This document shows, one piece after another, positions 63,701-64,000 of a stretch of 64,000 nt of DNA. The stretch spans positions 17,072 to 81,071 of the forward strand of contig JASANE010027700.1 of assembly GCA_030248225.1 (NCBI GenBank), written 5' to 3'. The translations under genes and the position numbers were made by a program. Within the stretch, counting starts at the first letter, position 1. Every line of letters begins with the position of its first letter. The notes under the pieces are model-generated. The model was not told where the DNA came from, did not search any database, and saw only the letters and a program-made list of their open reading frames with translations. Source of the stretch: Trileptium ribeirensis (lineage: Eukaryota; Nematoda; Enoplea; Enoplida; Thoracostomopsidae).

Positions 63701-63899
63701 ACTGTATTTTATATTGCTGTTATTTTAAGGTCGGTTGTGTAATAGTTGTTCCTGTTCGTGAGTTGGCACTTCAAGTTGGGAATATGCTTGAGCAGTTACT
63801 CGGAATTTCGCCCGCTCCAAGTTGCAATAAATTCACTCACTGTTATTTTATCAGCGGTCAGCCAGTGGAAAACGATGTTCAGCGGTTTTTACAGGAAGG
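54730..63899 (+). CDS. DDX55: DDX55/Spb4-like DEAD-box ATP-dependent RNA helicase (3' part beyond window)
   Basis: DDX55/Spb4 helicases act in the nucleolus in maturation of the 60S ribosomal subunit. Four + strand exons are visible: 54730-54798, 56487-56617, 57110-57266, 63730-63899; the rest lies beyond the right edge. They supply motif Q (GFQSMTPVQ), the P-loop (APTGSGKT), a variant motif Ia (PVRELA instead of the usual PTRELA) and a segment ISGQPVENDVQRFLQEG at the position of human IGGRNPGEDVERFKQQG. That last match, together with LIPALELMRRRK (human VIPILEILLRRE), favours DDX55 over other DEAD-box members. The DEAD, SAT and C-terminal motifs cannot be checked here. The start is the ATG at 54730; an upstream 5' coding exon cannot be excluded because many orthologues have a longer N-terminus. 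Confidence 0.85.
55925..56440. repeat. Tandem duplication of about 270 bp in DDX55 intron 1
   Basis: taggaatgtctgtattaaac (55930) and taggaatgtcggaattaaaa (56203) begin two copies. Both contain attcataagttgtattga, gaggagcgctaattttt/ttc, caagtggatgttgt/cgtggatgttgtt and ggcaagttggttg, and end near gctaacaaaatt. The second copy holds an extra small internal repeat (ggcaagtctaataaaa / ggcaagtttaataaga). The end is about 45 bp before exon 56487. Confidence 0.88.
56487..56617 (+). CDS. DDX55: DDX55-like exon 2, Walker A motif
   Basis: Acceptor tgtttag. The exon encodes RQTIPVLCAYHDVVVRAPTG followed by SGKTFAYLIPALELMRRRK. APTGSGKT is the ATP-binding motif I. Two donors are available: gtgtaa at 56618 (phase 2, joins the 57110 exon) and gttagg at 56625 (phase 0, would join 63730 directly). 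I annotate the first because it keeps the intermediate exon in frame; both give an open frame. Confidence 0.88.
57110..57266 (+). CDS. DDX55: DDX55-like exon 3, low-complexity insert between motifs I and Ia (predicted)
   Basis: A GC-richer island inside AT-rich intron, with acceptor atttcag and donor gaagaa|gtgaag. In the phase left by donor 56618 it stays open for 52 codons: a Gly/Ser/Ala-rich stretch including MSIWGGATSAGQEASC and SGGDGSAAASSVNPDILSLEE. It then joins in phase 0 to VGCVIVVPVRELA. Human DDX55 has no such insert between motif I and motif Ia, so the assignment rests on phase and composition only. The other two frames of this island are also partly open, which lowers certainty. 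Confidence 0.5.
58300..58775. repeat. Inverted-repeat block with cgaata words and aaattttg tandem centre
   Basis: The left flank has ccgaatacgatatttcatcg and gaataccgcatattcgg; the right flank has tattcggccgaatac and gaatatcgaatacctg, roughly inverted. Between them an AT-rich stretch repeats aaaattttg(t/c)ccaatttctgc about every 40 bp. This is probably a degraded MITE-like element; borders are uncertain. Confidence 0.5.
60080..60180. repeat. TATG/TGTA-rich simple repeat
   Basis: An irregular run of tatgtatatg and gtatgtacatgtata words over about 100 bp, in the DDX55 intron. Confidence 0.8.
60739..60779. repeat. 18-bp direct repeat
   Basis: gctatccgagttattaca occurs at 60739-60756 and 60762-60779, a 23-bp period. 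It follows a GC-richer block (60340-60600) in which I see no gene. Confidence 0.85.
61180..62410 (-). mobile_element. Third LINE fragment (Jockey-like endonuclease-RT linker and RT start)
   Basis: On the minus strand 62407-62180, 62127-61834 and 61846-61604 read successively into one another. They show the basic linker KKARYASWRSFCFDLKGRNE, TSRLKKIVSN and IGTLLYPDGRATSNEEE, then the RT start GFIPHECRTSKVAFIPSLGK. The segment at about 61600-61490 continues with LKMIELLIDRHLR. These motifs fit the linker and fingers of Jockey-superfamily LINEs. Frameshifts at 62150, 61840 and 61600 show decay; the catalytic core is not seen. Confidence 0.7.
61183..61256. repeat. Perfect 19-bp inverted repeat with 36-bp loop
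   Basis: 61183-61201 reads ttattcagaaaccacagac, and 61238-61256 is its exact reverse complement. Transcribed, it would form a stable hairpin. It lies at the downstream edge of the third LINE fragment. Confidence 0.9.
62564..62929 (+). mobile_element. TIR element family N, copy 7 (best preserved)
   Basis: Left end ctggcctgttcacagtgggg and the reverse complement of the right end (ctgacctgtctacagccctc) form an imperfect terminal inverted repeat. The flanks are TA-rich (tata / tatata), so a TA target is possible. The 366-bp interior has long C-runs near both ends and an AT-rich centre and encodes nothing recognisable. Confidence 0.8.
63730..63899 (+). CDS. DDX55: DDX55-like exon 4, motif Ia
   Basis: Acceptor attttaag, donor gg|gtatgt (phase 2). 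It encodes VGCVIVVPVRELALQVGNML, then EQLLGISPAPSCNKF, then FISGQPVENDVQRFLQEG. PVRELA is motif Ia with Val replacing the usual Thr. ISGQ stands where most DEAD-box proteins have a GG motif, so the second Gly is missing. The codon begun at the donor continues beyond the window. Confidence 0.85.
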
Positions 63900-64000
63900 G
63901 TATGTTTGTTCATGAACTGTAATGCGAATATAAATTGTGTAAACTAAAACTTGGTAATTTAACCTGCTTGCCATAAAACACAAACCTATAAGGCCGATAT

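Larger units (their letters stand above)
57267..63729. other. Large DDX55 intron
   Basis: A 6.5-kb intron separating the probable insert exon from the motif Ia exon. It holds the cgaata inverted-repeat block, simple repeats, the third LINE fragment and family N copy 7. A GC-richer block at 60340-60600 has no recognised gene. Confidence 0.6.

Noticed and set aside
1..64000. CRISPR-like direct repeats among the many tandem repeats
   Set aside because: Units are long (130-330 bp), diverged and lack regular spacers; the window is eukaryotic.

Overview
The window is a piece of an animal nuclear genome, most likely from an invertebrate with a large, repeat-rich genome. Coding exons are short (about 60-290 bp), have GT-AG borders and matching phases, and are separated by AT-rich introns of 0.4-14.6 kb full of decayed transposable elements. 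There is no prokaryotic gene organisation, and I saw no tRNA, rRNA or CRISPR array. The mix of Merlin, CR1-like, RTE/R1-like and Jockey-like elements with a Ty3/Gypsy element would suit a lophotrochozoan such as a flatworm, but that placement is only a guess.

Two host genes are recognisable, both on the + strand. PAN3, the regulatory subunit of the PAN2-PAN3 poly(A) nuclease, runs from about 5.4 to 48.5 kb. I could place twelve exons, from a Ser/Pro-rich N-terminal exon through the pseudokinase, coiled coil and C-terminal knob to the stop at 48528. Its first exon(s) lie before 5388 or outside the window, and one pseudokinase exon between 35971 and 40555 was not found. A DDX55/Spb4-type DEAD-box RNA helicase begins near 54.73 kb and runs off the right edge. 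Its motif Q, P-loop and motif Ia exons are visible, with a probable 52-codon Ser/Gly/Ala-rich exon between motifs I and Ia. Weaker candidates are a small two-exon membrane-protein gene nested in a PAN3 intron (36769-37107), a C-terminal exon of an unrecognised gene ending 66 bp before the helicase ATG, and two orphan exon-like blocks.

Layout: 0.5-1.9 kb diverged about 165-bp tandem repeats; 2.5-5.2 kb CR1-like LINE (-) just upstream of a PAN3 exon; 8.3-9.3 kb about 330-bp repeats; 9.6 and 12.1 kb MITEs; 15.0-19.8 kb degenerate Ty3/Gypsy element with two LTRs; 20.2-21.2 kb Merlin transposase remnant (-); 21.7-23.5 kb second LINE (+); 23.9-25.0 kb more about 165-bp repeats; 33-35 and 38-46 kb dense MITEs and tandem repeats; 50.5-52.7 kb two MITEs plus another tandem block; 55.9-56.4 kb tandem duplication; 58.3-58.8 kb inverted-repeat block; 61.2-62.4 kb third LINE (-).

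The two named genes both act in RNA metabolism (mRNA deadenylation, 60S ribosome biogenesis), but no operon or functional link is shown. The most unusual material is the set of non-autonomous repeat families: a 7-copy TIR family; a TA-targeting MITE whose subterminal regions are built of GAGCGAGT words; a MITE carrying two copies of an 18-bp perfect palindrome; a MITE with a 6-bp target duplication; and a composite 'body plus about 145-bp tandem units' repeat present three times.
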